A stretch of DNA of 64,000 bases from an uncultured Tenacibaculum sp. GTDB lineage: Bacteria > Bacteroidota > Bacteroidia > Flavobacteriales > Flavobacteriaceae. Location: contig CAKZVD010000071.1 of assembly GCA_937922085.1 (NCBI GenBank), positions 1-64,000 of the forward strand. The letters run 5' to 3'. Every line of letters begins with the position of its first letter. Within the stretch, counting starts at the first letter, position 1. Shown piece by piece: positions 26,953 to 35,260 of this stretch. The notes under the pieces were generated by a model. It saw only the letters and a program-made list of their open reading frames with translations, had not been told where the DNA came from and ran no database searches. The translations under genes and the position numbers were made by a program.

Positions 26953-27221
26953 AATATAGAATAAGTAGAGAAGCAGAAGAGGATTTAATAAGAATTTATC
27001 GCTATGGATTTAAAATGTTTGGAGAAGTACAAGCAGATAAATATTATAATAATTTTTTTGATTGCTTTGAACGGATAGCTAACGATCCTTTTTTATTCCC
27101 TATAGCAAATCATATTAGACATGGTTACAGGTCGTGTGTTTCTGGTTCTGATACTATTTATTTTAAAATAAATAATGAAGCTGTAGATATAATTGCAATT
27201 GTCGGGCAGCAAGATTTTTAA
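26949..27221 (+). CDS. ParE-like toxin (RelE/ParE superfamily)
   Basis: A 90-aa protein matching ParE family toxins: MKYRISREAEEDLIRIYRYG at the start, then AFGEVQA-like helix (KMFGEVQADKYYNNF), a PFLFP turn and the strand IAIVGQQDF at the C-terminus. ParE toxins poison DNA gyrase, whereas RelE members cleave mRNA; which applies here is not shown. Translation is coupled to the antitoxin through the ATGA overlap. Confidence 0.87.
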   Translation: MKYRISREAEEDLIRIYRYGFKMFGEVQADKYYNNFFDCFERIANDPFLFPIANHIRHGYRSCVSGSDTIYFKINNEAVDIIAIVGQQDF

Positions 27222-27239
27222 TAAATAATTAAGTACTGT

Positions 27240-29111
27240 ATGGATTTGATTGATAAATATAATTCAATGTATTACAGGTTTTTGGATAAAAATAATATTG
27301 ATTTGAAAACTGTTTTCTATTCTTCTTATTATAATGAGGGTTCATATTATTATTCTAATAAAGAAAGTTTTGATTATTTGTTGTTAAGTGTATTTGATAC
27401 GGGGTTTAAGAAAAAGTTATATAAAAAAGAATCTTTTATTGAGTATGTACAGAAGTATGAAGATTATGGTTTTGATTTAATTTGCAAACTTGAAGAAGAG
27501 TTAGTTAAATTCATTCAAGAAAAAGTGGATATGTTTTTTTTAGTGAAGCGTTTTCATTTTATAGGAAGGCATGATTTTTATAGTGACTATATTCCATTTG
27601 AAGACATAGAAGATTTTCACATATTTATAATAAAATCAATTTCAGAAAACATTGACTTTTCTCCTTATGATATTGGATATTCTGATAAGGATGATTATTA
27701 TTTAATTAAGCAGTATTATAGAAAGGTTGTAATAAAAATTAGAGAAAAAAATTATAAGTCTGATAAGAGCTTACTAAGTAAAGAATTAAATAGACTAAAA
27801 ATTGAGAAAATTGATCACGAAATCAATCATGATAAGTTGGCTGTTGATTTTTTAGATTTTTGTATAGGTCATTTGGAATCTATATATCAATCTTCAATTT
27901 CTCCTTTTAGCAATAAGGAAATAGATATTGAAAAGTTAATAGAACTAAAAAAAACATTAAGAAAAGAGGAGCTTGAAGAGTATTTTATAGATTTTATAAA
28001 ATCATCGAATTATGGTAATCGTAATGAAATAGATTTTTTTCTCAAAGAAGAGAAAAAAATGAGTTCATTAGAAAAAATAAAATACACTTTAAATCATAGA
28101 GAAAGAATAAAAGAAACTGCAGGTTTGTATTTAGAGGTTAGTAATTTTATTGAGAGGTTAATTGACAATAAAAAGCACGAAGTAATAAGAGGAAGTGAGT
28201 GTTCTATAAGTAGTGTAATTGATAATGAATTTGATAAAGCTGCTCAAATATGTGTTCATTATGATAATAATTTAAGTTGGGTATTAAGTAATGCTGTTTT
28301 ATTAATACATAATAAGTATTCTTTATCTAAACCAGGAATCAAAATTTCTAAATCAAACGAAGATTTACTAATGTTACTACCATTGATAGTTGATTTTCGT
28401 AAGTGGAAGGAAATTATATCTGGACTTTTTTCACAAATAGATACAATCGAAGAAAAGGAAATATTAAAGAATAAATTAATAGGTTTATTACTAGAATTGT
28501 CAGAACAATTCAAAGAAAGTCTTTTTGATCTTTATAGAATAGTAATTAATGCTGAGAACCTTGATGATTATCCAAAAGACAAAAACTTTCAAACAAAATT
28601 AACTTCTTTTTATGATTATGGTTTTGAAGAAAAAATTGAGATTAACGATTACATGAACTTTCTAACTTCAAGTACCTTCAATTATCCAAAACTTCAATTA
28701 TCATCACAATATAGACAGTCTCAAATTTTAGATATTCTTACTTCATTTAAAGAAAACACGTTATTTAAAAAAGGTTCATTGTATAAGAATATAGATTTTT
28801 ATGATTTTATTTATTACTACACTACATCTAATCAAAAATCAAATTCAGACTTGAAATATAAAAAAGAAAAAATAGATAATAACTTTTCTAAAGAAAATAG
28901 ACTTGAACTTCTGAGTTTATTAAAATATTTGGATAATAAAGGTCTAATTAAAGTAACAAAGAGATCACTGGGAGAGGTTATCCAGTCATATTATTCAAAA
29001 GATAAAAATGGAGAAACTACTGTCTGGACTAGTTATTCAGATTCAAAAAATAAGCTAGAAGAAAAATATGAAAGGTATTTAAATAACTTAATTGACCAAT
29101 TAAAAAAATAA
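27240..29111 (+). CDS. 623-aa cargo protein of unknown function
   Basis: A large soluble protein without signal peptide or membrane helix and with no motif I can assign. It is rich in Asp, Glu, Lys, Tyr and Phe and appears mostly alpha-helical. A Tyr/Asp-rich N-terminus (about 1-60) and a C-terminal segment at about 555-590 (LLSLLKYLDNKGLIKV) look like a winged-helix-type fold. It follows the toxin gene by 18 bases and is the largest gene of the element, in a position often held by accessory cargo such as defence genes. A defence role is speculation. Confidence 0.6.
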   Translation: MDLIDKYNSMYYRFLDKNNIDLKTVFYSSYYNEGSYYYSNKESFDYLLLSVFDTGFKKKLYKKESFIEYVQKYEDYGFDLICKLEEELVKFIQEKVDMFFLVKRFHFIGRHDFYSDYIPFEDIEDFHIFIIKSISENIDFSPYDIGYSDKDDYYLIKQYYRKVVIKIREKNYKSDKSLLSKELNRLKIEKIDHEINHDKLAVDFLDFCIGHLESIYQSSISPFSNKEIDIEKLIELKKTLRKEELEEYFIDFIKSSNYGNRNEIDFFLKEEKKMSSLEKIKYTLNHRERIKETAGLYLEVSNFIERLIDNKKHEVIRGSECSISSVIDNEFDKAAQICVHYDNNLSWVLSNAVLLIHNKYSLSKPGIKISKSNEDLLMLLPLIVDFRKWKEIISGLFSQIDTIEEKEILKNKLIGLLLELSEQFKESLFDLYRIVINAENLDDYPKDKNFQTKLTSFYDYGFEEKIEINDYMNFLTSSTFNYPKLQLSSQYRQSQILDILTSFKENTLFKKGSLYKNIDFYDFIYYYTTSNQKSNSDLKYKKEKIDNNFSKENRLELLSLLKYLDNKGLIKVTKRSLGEVIQSYYSKDKNGETTVWTSYSDSKNKLEEKYERYLNNLIDQLKK

Positions 29112-29147
29112 TAGTATTCCTCACCCTCCTTCATTGCTGTAAACCTT

Positions 29148-29167
29148 TTGACCATTTATTTGGTCAA
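29148..29167. promoter_or_regulatory. inverted repeat, candidate operator of the HTH gene
   Basis: TTGACCA and TGGTCAA flank a 6-base spacer, 60 bases upstream of the HTH protein start at 29228. The symmetry suits a dimeric DNA-binding protein. Binding by the product of the next gene is inference. Confidence 0.45.
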
Positions 29168-29227
29168 CTAAAATTTAAAGCTATTTAAACTGACTTTTGA
29201 AGTAATTAAACTTTAAAATAGTTAAAG

Positions 29228-29533
29228 ATGGCAAATGTATTATTCTACACACACACTAAAGAAGACTTAGTTAGAGCTGTTCGTTTAGTAATGAATGAAA
29301 TTAGACAAACCGAGTTAATTGACACCATTATTCCAGAAGGGGATGAAAAACTATCTCAAAAGGTAGCCTCTAAATTTTTAGGTATCAGCGTTCCTACAAT
29401 CATTGATTGGCGCAAATCAGGGAAAATACCGCGTGACGCATATATGCGAATAGGTAGACCTGTTTTTTATTCTAAAAAGAAACTTATTGAGATTGAACGA
29501 GGAAGAAGAAATAAAAAACAAGCTAAAGGTTAA
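29228..29533 (+). CDS. excisionase-like helix-turn-helix protein
   Basis: A 101-aa basic protein with a MerR/excisionase-type HTH at about residues 40-80 (SQKVASKFLGISVPTIIDWR, then KSGKIPRDA, then a wing RIGRPVFYSKKKLIEI). Such proteins in Bacteroidota mobile elements act as excision factors or as regulators of the replication and mobilisation genes. It opens a cluster with a replication-type HTH protein 11 bases later and a DnaC-like ATPase. Confidence 0.82.
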   Translation: MANVLFYTHTKEDLVRAVRLVMNEIRQTELIDTIIPEGDEKLSQKVASKFLGISVPTIIDWRKSGKIPRDAYMRIGRPVFYSKKKLIEIERGRRNKKQAKG

Positions 29534-29544
29534 ATCATTTATAA

Positions 29545-30036
29545 ATGAATCAAATTAAAAATAGGATTCGGAAAGATTTCACACTAATTCCTAATGATTT
29601 AATCGAAGATAGTAGTATTAGTGATAGAGGGCGTTTTCTATTTATTTATCTAGCTTCTAAATCAGATGACTGGACATTTTATAATAAACAATTATGTAAA
29701 GCTTTAGCGTATGGAGAAGATACATTAAGAAAATATATAACTGAATTGGAAAATAAAGGATGGATTACTCGATATACAAAAATGAGGGAGCAAGGAAAAT
29801 TCACTTCAAATATTTATGTGATACATGAAAGCCCTCAGATTAACATTTTAGACACTATTTCATCGAATAGGAAAAATACCAACACGGAAAAACCCGTGTC
29901 GGAAAAAAACCGACACGGTATTTCTCCTAGACATACCAATACTAACAATAAACAAAAAGAAATTAAAAACAAAAAAGAATTTAATAAAAGAGAAAAAACA
30001 AAAAATTCATTAAATCTAAATCCAAGAAAAGAATGA
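29545..30036 (+). CDS. helix-turn-helix replication-type protein
   Basis: A 163-aa protein starting with a basic region and a winged-helix segment: IPNDLIEDSSISDRGRFLFI at about 12-31, then SDDWTFYNKQLCKALAYGED and a helix containing ITELENKGWITR. This pattern occurs in replication initiator or DnaD-like proteins of Bacteroidota plasmids and integrated elements. The C-terminal third is low-complexity and Asn/Lys-rich. The last 4 bases overlap the ATPase gene, so the two are coupled. A function in plasmid-like replication of the excised form is inferred. Confidence 0.72.
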   Translation: MNQIKNRIRKDFTLIPNDLIEDSSISDRGRFLFIYLASKSDDWTFYNKQLCKALAYGEDTLRKYITELENKGWITRYTKMREQGKFTSNIYVIHESPQINILDTISSNRKNTNTEKPVSEKNRHGISPRHTNTNNKQKEIKNKKEFNKREKTKNSLNLNPRKE

Positions 30037-30779
30037 GAATAGGTCAAAGGTTAAAACAGCAATTCGGAATGGAAACTGAAGCGGAAAGAAAAAAAAGAGT
30101 TGCGCGAGAAAAAAAGAAAATAGAAAAAAGTCATTCCTATTTTAAAAAAATATCTCAAGTCAAAGAACAAAATACGATTTCAAGTATTCCAACTGAAGCT
30201 CTAAAAACTTTGATCTGGAAAGAAAGTAAAAACTACTTTAAAAAACGAGGAAGAGTATTTCAAGTAGATAACGATAATAAAGATTTTTTACATCTAATCT
30301 CTCTCTATTTTTCAAATAATCCAGAGTTCGAAAATGAATATGGTGGCGAATTAAGGAAAGGATTATTTATTCATGGAAGTTGTGGAACAGGGAAATCTAC
30401 CATCTTCGATGTTATACAAATCATTAGTAAAAAATATAAACTTCCTTATCTGTGGTTCAAAAATGTTTCTGTTCACAAAGTAATTACTGATTACAATTTA
30501 GAAGGAGAATACGTTGTAAAAAAACATAGCAAAGGTAAGGTTCATTTTGATGATTTAGGAGCTGAAAAATTAGCTAATAGTTGGGGTGTAAAAGAAAAGC
30601 TAATGACTAGAATTTCTGAATTACGATATAACGAGTTTAAAGCCAAAGGAACGAAAACTTTTATCACATCAAATCTAACTATAAAAGAGATACAAAAGGA
30701 ATATGGAGAAAGAGTATATAGTCGATTTTTTGAGATGTTCAATTTTTTAGAACTCAGTGGAAATGATCGGAGATTTTAG
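30033..30779 (+). CDS. DnaC/IstB-like AAA+ ATPase
   Basis: A 248-aa ATP-binding protein. Walker A is GSCGTGKST at residues 115-123 and Walker B is VHFDDLGAE at 170-178, with sensor-1-like FITSNLTIKEI near the C-terminus. The N-terminal 40 residues are strongly basic. It resembles helicase loaders of the DnaC type and probably helps the excised element to replicate with the HTH protein encoded just upstream. No DnaB-like helicase gene is in the element, so it may recruit the host helicase. Confidence 0.82.
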   Translation: MRIGQRLKQQFGMETEAERKKRVAREKKKIEKSHSYFKKISQVKEQNTISSIPTEALKTLIWKESKNYFKKRGRVFQVDNDNKDFLHLISLYFSNNPEFENEYGGELRKGLFIHGSCGTGKSTIFDVIQIISKKYKLPYLWFKNVSVHKVITDYNLEGEYVVKKHSKGKVHFDDLGAEKLANSWGVKEKLMTRISELRYNEFKAKGTKTFITSNLTIKEIQKEYGERVYSRFFEMFNFLELSGNDRRF

Positions 30780-30786
30780 GTGTAAC

Positions 30787-30840
30787 GTAGTTAGAGCGAG
30801 GCGAACTTGGACAGAGTCCAATTTTTTCGCCTCGCCCTAC
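30787..30840. other. candidate oriT: nested inverted repeats
   Basis: Outer arms GTAG/CTAC, a 10-bp stem GCGAGGCGAA/TTCGCCTCGC (30796-30805 and 30826-30835) and an inner hairpin TTGGAC/GTCCAA (30807-30821) are stacked in one locally GC-rich island. It sits between the replication and mobilisation genes, just upstream of the BfmA/BtgA-like and relaxase genes, where oriT is usually found. It could instead be a terminator for the ATPase gene. Confidence 0.5.
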
Positions 30841-30977
30841 GGGGTTAATTAGTGTTTTTCCCTTTATTTAAAAGGCTTTCAGAGAGTTTTAGGTTTTTAT
30901 ATTGTTATGCAATAAAATATGCACAATTATATGTAGGGCTTATTAAACAAGGTAATTAATGAATAAAACAATGCATA

Positions 30978-31349
30978 ATGAGTAAAAAATCAAAATATAA
31001 AACAATTAGAGTTTATGAAACTTCATTTGATAAAATGAATGATTTATGTATTAAATATTCATTGAACAAAACAGAATTAATTGAATCACTTTTAACCTTT
31101 TTTGAGAAGACAAAAATAGACCCGAGAGATACTACAGATACAAGTGCTGAAGTTAAAAAAATGAAGAATCAATTAATCTCTTTTATAAGAACTCAAGAGA
31201 AGGAAATGTTAGTGCCTTTGATCAAAAAACAAGATTTACTTATTGAAAAATTCATGCTCTTAATTAAAGATGATTTAGTAGATAAAAAATACTTGATAAG
31301 TGCATTAACTGAAACTGCAAAACAGATTGTAAATAAGGTTCAAACATGA
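30978..31349 (+). CDS. BfmA/BtgA-like mobilisation protein
   Basis: A 123-aa basic protein with an N-terminal ribbon-helix-helix-like part (YKTIRVYETSFDKMNDLC and LNKTELIESLLTFF), followed by a helical C-terminal part. This matches the small accessory protein of Bacteroides mobilizable elements that binds oriT and helps the relaxase. The last 4 bases overlap the relaxase-like gene, so translation is coupled. Confidence 0.78.
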   Translation: MSKKSKYKTIRVYETSFDKMNDLCIKYSLNKTELIESLLTFFEKTKIDPRDTTDTSAEVKKMKNQLISFIRTQEKEMLVPLIKKQDLLIEKFMLLIKDDLVDKKYLISALTETAKQIVNKVQT

Positions 31350-32332
31350 TCATTAAAATTCAAACTTCAGAAAAAAGTAATGGGAATAAAGGTAATTCTA
31401 GAGCTTTAGTTACTTATTTAGAAAAAGAAGATATCGAAAAAGAGAAAGAATCATTAAGCAAGAATGAATTGCCAGCTCCAAGAAAAGGTTTTTTTAATCA
31501 CGAAAAGGAAAACCTAAATAAAATAGAAGTAATTAATTCAATAAATAATAACAAAAAAGGATTAGGGAGAGATGATGCTAAATTTTATTCGATTACAATT
31601 TCTCCGAGTGAAAAAGAACAAAAACATCTAATTAAACAAGTAACAAAAAAAGAGTTAAGCAATATTAAAAGTTTAGATCCTAAAGAATTAAAAGAGTATG
31701 AAAAATTACTACAAGATTATACTAGAAAAACGATGAATGAATATGCTAAAAACTTCAATAGAAAAGGTCTTGATAATGGTAATCAACTTTTATATGCTGG
31801 AAAGATTGAACATACTCGAGAATATAAAGGAACAGATTCTAAAGTTAAAAATGGATTAAAAAAATCAGGAGATAAAAAAGAAGGCTTTCAAACACATATT
31901 CATGTAATTGTATCAAGGAAGGATCATGAAATGAAATATAAGTTAAGTCCACTAGCTAAAGAGAAAGGAAAAAATAATAATAGCCAATTAAATGGAAGAA
32001 AAGTGCAAAGGGGGTTTGATAGAAATTTAATGAATATAAAATCAGAGAAGTTATTTGATTCACAATTTCAATACAAAAGAGATCTAAAAGAAAAAGTAGA
32101 ATATCGAATTGAAGCTTCAAAACAGACTTTAAAAACTAAACAAATAGAACTAGAAAAAGACACAAACAAGAAACAAGAACTGGAAGAAGAATTAATTAAT
32201 GATTATGACAAGAGAAATAATTATACAGAGAAAGATAAAGAATTAACTAAAGAAAATTTAAAACTATTAGAACAACAAAAAGAAGCCGAAAAAGGCAAAG
32301 AGAATGATAATGAAATGGAATTAGATTTTTAA
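31346..32332 (+). CDS. DUF5712 family relaxase-like mobilisation protein
   Basis: A 328-aa protein of the DUF5712 type found in Bacteroidota mobilizable elements. It starts MIIKIQTSEKSNG and contains NNNKKGLGRDDAKFYSITIS at about 68-87, then the metal-binding relaxase motif HIHVIVSRKD near residue 182. The C-terminal 90 residues form a charged coiled coil. Relaxases nick oriT and lead the single strand into the recipient. The nucleophilic Tyr cannot be fixed by eye. It is followed 20 bases later by the coupling protein gene. Confidence 0.8.
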   Translation: MIIKIQTSEKSNGNKGNSRALVTYLEKEDIEKEKESLSKNELPAPRKGFFNHEKENLNKIEVINSINNNKKGLGRDDAKFYSITISPSEKEQKHLIKQVTKKELSNIKSLDPKELKEYEKLLQDYTRKTMNEYAKNFNRKGLDNGNQLLYAGKIEHTREYKGTDSKVKNGLKKSGDKKEGFQTHIHVIVSRKDHEMKYKLSPLAKEKGKNNNSQLNGRKVQRGFDRNLMNIKSEKLFDSQFQYKRDLKEKVEYRIEASKQTLKTKQIELEKDTNKKQELEEELINDYDKRNNYTEKDKELTKENLKLLEQQKEAEKGKENDNEMELDF

Positions 32333-32352
32333 TTAAAAACTACAATAATATT

Positions 32353-34020
32353 ATGGAAACAATATTTTCAAACTTAACCAAAGACATTTTTACAGGAGGT
32401 GCAATTTTAGGTATCGTGCAACTATTTTTACTCTTAAGAAAGTACGCAGATTTAGATTTTTTAAAAAGCGCTGGAGTATCATTAGTTATTGTATTTACTT
32501 CTTTTAGAGGTTATCTACTAATTGTTTATTTCTTATTAGGAATCTATTTAATTGTTATGCTATTCTATAGTATTTATAAAAAAATGACTGCTTCAAAGGT
32601 CAAAGAAAAACCCAAAATACTCCCTAGAACATCAGACGAAACTATTTATTTAGAGAGTAACAAAGGAACTATAACAGTAGAAAACGTATACAGATCTACT
32701 GTTATTGTAGGAGGGGCCGGTGCTGGTAAGAGTAAAAGTTTATTTTATCCATACATACAACAGTTTTTAAAAAATGGTTATACAGGCATTCTCTATGATT
32801 TTAAAGGCGAACTTTCAGAACTAGCGCATTATTATAAAAGAGAAGGTGTAAACTTCAAAATTTTAAGTTTCAAGGATTATACTATTTCAACAAGAGTAAA
32901 CCCTTTAGATCCTAAATATGTTACAAAACAAGCTATTGCGCAAGAACTAGCAACAGTTCTAATTAATAATTTACTTCCAGAAAGTATAAAATCAAAAGAT
33001 TATTGGACACGCTCTAGCATTTCTATTTTAGCAGCTGCTATTTGGTATTTAAGAAAAACGGAATACTCAACACTTCCTCATTTAATAGCCATGATTTTAG
33101 AGTTTCCTTCAGGTGTATTAATTGAATTACTTTCTAAAGATAAAGAAACTGCCGGTATGATTGCTTCTTTAAAAGAAGCGCACGATTTAAAAGCAGAAAA
33201 ACAAGTATCTGGAGTTATTGGAACACTTAAAAACTCATTAGCTCAACTAAATATACCTGAGATTTTTTATTTGTTATCTAAAGATGAAACTAGCTTAGAT
33301 GTAAACAATCCCAACAACCCAACATTTCTTTGTTTAGGTAATGATAGTTCTTTAGCTGAAACTTTTGCGCCTGTTATTTCATTAATTATAACTGCTTCAG
33401 CAAGGTTAATGAATCAGCCTAATAAGTTAAAAAGTGCTATTATTTTAGATGAATTTCCTACCGTATACCTACCAAATTTTGAACAAATACCAGCAACGGG
33501 AAGAGCTAATCTCGTATCTATTGTTGCTGGAATTCAAGATATTTCTCAAATGATCGATCGGTATGGAAAGGATAAATCTCAAGTATTAATTTCAAATTTA
33601 GGAAATCAATTTTTTGGTAGAACTGTAAATGAGCAAACAATAAAAATGGTTATCAATCTTTTTGGTAAACAAGATGTTAAATATAAATCTTCGAGTAATT
33701 CTGTTAGTAATAGTAAACATGGAGGATCTGAATCTGAAAGCATATCAGAAAGCTACCAACTTAGAGATCGTGTAAAAGTATCAGATATAATAAATGCTCG
33801 CCCTGGTCAATTTTGGGGAGTAGTTGCACAAGGAAGTCAAAAAGAAATTTTAGGCGCACAACTACATCAAGTTGAAAGTAACTATAAACCTTTTAAAAAA
33901 CGAACTACCGAAGACCCTAGAACTGTTTTCAATCAAATTTACAAAGACATTGGTTTTTTAATTAAGGAGAGTCCTACCCCTGCTAACAATAGTGATGAAA
34001 TCATTATTGACATAAACTAA
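32353..34020 (+). CDS. TraG/VirD4-type coupling protein
   Basis: A 555-aa type IV coupling protein that links the relaxase-DNA complex to a secretion channel. Two N-terminal membrane helices (about 10-30 and 40-75) precede Walker A GGAGAGKSKS at residues 120-129 and Walker B AIILDEFPTV near residue 360, as in the VirD4 family. Its presence means the element brings its own docking ATPase and needs only a channel from a helper. Length fits the family. Confidence 0.9.
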   Translation: METIFSNLTKDIFTGGAILGIVQLFLLLRKYADLDFLKSAGVSLVIVFTSFRGYLLIVYFLLGIYLIVMLFYSIYKKMTASKVKEKPKILPRTSDETIYLESNKGTITVENVYRSTVIVGGAGAGKSKSLFYPYIQQFLKNGYTGILYDFKGELSELAHYYKREGVNFKILSFKDYTISTRVNPLDPKYVTKQAIAQELATVLINNLLPESIKSKDYWTRSSISILAAAIWYLRKTEYSTLPHLIAMILEFPSGVLIELLSKDKETAGMIASLKEAHDLKAEKQVSGVIGTLKNSLAQLNIPEIFYLLSKDETSLDVNNPNNPTFLCLGNDSSLAETFAPVISLIITASARLMNQPNKLKSAIILDEFPTVYLPNFEQIPATGRANLVSIVAGIQDISQMIDRYGKDKSQVLISNLGNQFFGRTVNEQTIKMVINLFGKQDVKYKSSSNSVSNSKHGGSESESISESYQLRDRVKVSDIINARPGQFWGVVAQGSQKEILGAQLHQVESNYKPFKKRTTEDPRTVFNQIYKDIGFLIKESPTPANNSDEIIIDIN

Positions 34021-34133
34021 AAAAGGGAAAAAACAGCAACAAAAAAACACTCTTAAAACCCTTTAAAAACAAAGGGTACAAGCTTAAAAAGCGGTATCTT
34101 AATATAGTAAATAAACATAAATAATCACATCTC

Positions 34134-34472
34134 ATGAATACACGTTTTTTAAAAGTAGTTGAACTTATTAGTGAAAACAATAAAGAATTATTAACCATGT
34201 TTTGCCCTTGCTATAGTATAGAAACTCCTTTAACAATACAAGAAATAAAAACAAGAGTTAAAAGTAATTTATTAGCTAATGTCAATAAAAAAGAAGTTGT
34301 AGTAAGAAAATACTACGAGATTATTACGATGTATCATTCAAGAAGCTATTACAATGCTTTAATTCTTGCTTATGATTTTTTTGAACAAATAGGTATAACT
34401 CCTGAAAAAGTAGATCTAATCACAAACGAAATAGAACAAGACTTGTATAAATTAAAATATAAAGAAGCATAA
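34134..34472 (+). CDS. small element protein of unknown function, 112 aa
   Basis: A predicted helical 112-aa protein with no signal peptide. It starts MNTRFLKVVELISENNKELL and ends in a Tyr/Lys-rich stretch (DLYKLKYKEA). No recognised family. It follows the coupling protein by 113 bases and precedes a hairpin-rich stretch. A regulatory or transfer-linked role would be guesswork. Confidence 0.55.
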   Translation: MNTRFLKVVELISENNKELLTMFCPCYSIETPLTIQEIKTRVKSNLLANVNKKEVVVRKYYEIITMYHSRSYYNALILAYDFFEQIGITPEKVDLITNEIEQDLYKLKYKEA

Positions 34473-34587
34473 TTCTCACACATACAGGATTGAACCTCAC
34501 TTATAAGGGGTTCACCCTCACTAATGAAAATATTTATTCACAAATAAAACCTAAGAGCCGATGAATTAAACCCCTAGTTAAACAAAA

Positions 34588-34664
34588 GAAGGCAGCTACA
34601 AGGTAGCCACCTTCAACATTAAGAAATGCTATAAGGATGGTAACTCGTACTTACCATCCTTATA
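34588..34664 (+). terminator. tandem hairpins before the TraO-like gene
   Basis: First hairpin 34588-34614: GAAGG and GCTAC pair with GTAGC and CCTTC around internal CA mismatches. Second hairpin 34630-34664: 14-bp perfect arms TATAAGGATGGTAA with a 7-base loop. No long T run follows, so termination is likely but not certain; leader RNA structure is the alternative. Confidence 0.5.
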
Positions 34665-34695
34665 AACAAAGTTAACATTTAAATACATTAAGAAA

Positions 34696-35250
34696 ATGCA
34701 CAAAAAACAATTCAAAATTTTATTGGTATTGTTACTTATAATTTACATACCAACAAACGCACAGAGTAAAAAACATGTTACTGGATTACTTGGCTATTCT
34801 GATGATGGTTTTGCAACACTAGCTAGTTTTGCTTTCTCCACTTCAGATACAAAATATGATTTTTTTGAAGCTAGTATATACAGCGCTTATTTAACAGAAA
34901 GAAAAACAGCATACAATATTCCCGTAACTATTCACAGTTTAAATCTTGGATATTTTAAAAAGCTAGATTTTTTATCCTTCAAAAGAGATTTCATCCTTTT
35001 TCATGGTGGTTTAGGCGGCATTATTGGTACAGAAAGTATTAATAATAATTCCAATGAATTGCCTAACGGAGCTCTCATTACTTCTAATGATGGTGTAATA
35101 TATGGCGGTTTTGCAGCTTTACAAGGTGATTTGTTTTTAAACGATAAACTTCGTTTTATTACTCGTTACAAACATTTCTATCATGCAAATAGTGATATAA
35201 ATAAATCTAAATTCTTTATAGGAGCTGGCTTAAAATTTCTAATCTTTTAA
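34696..35250 (+). CDS. TraO-like conjugal transfer protein
   Basis: A 184-aa protein with a signal peptide (to about residue 23, IPTNAQ) and beta-barrel-like strands ending in IGAGLKFLIF. The HVTGLLG start of the mature part, NIPVTIHSLNLGYF, GLGGIIGTESIN and the ending pattern match TraO of Bacteroidota conjugative transposons, an outer-membrane protein of the transfer apparatus, as I remember it. It is followed 10 bases later by the TraQ-like gene, in the order traO-traQ seen in CTnDOT-type elements (where traP lies between). TraA-N are missing here. Confidence 0.6.
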   Translation: MHKKQFKILLVLLLIIYIPTNAQSKKHVTGLLGYSDDGFATLASFAFSTSDTKYDFFEASIYSAYLTERKTAYNIPVTIHSLNLGYFKKLDFLSFKRDFILFHGGLGGIIGTESINNNSNELPNGALITSNDGVIYGGFAALQGDLFLNDKLRFITRYKHFYHANSDINKSKFFIGAGLKFLIF

Positions 35251-35260
35251 AAATAGAACA

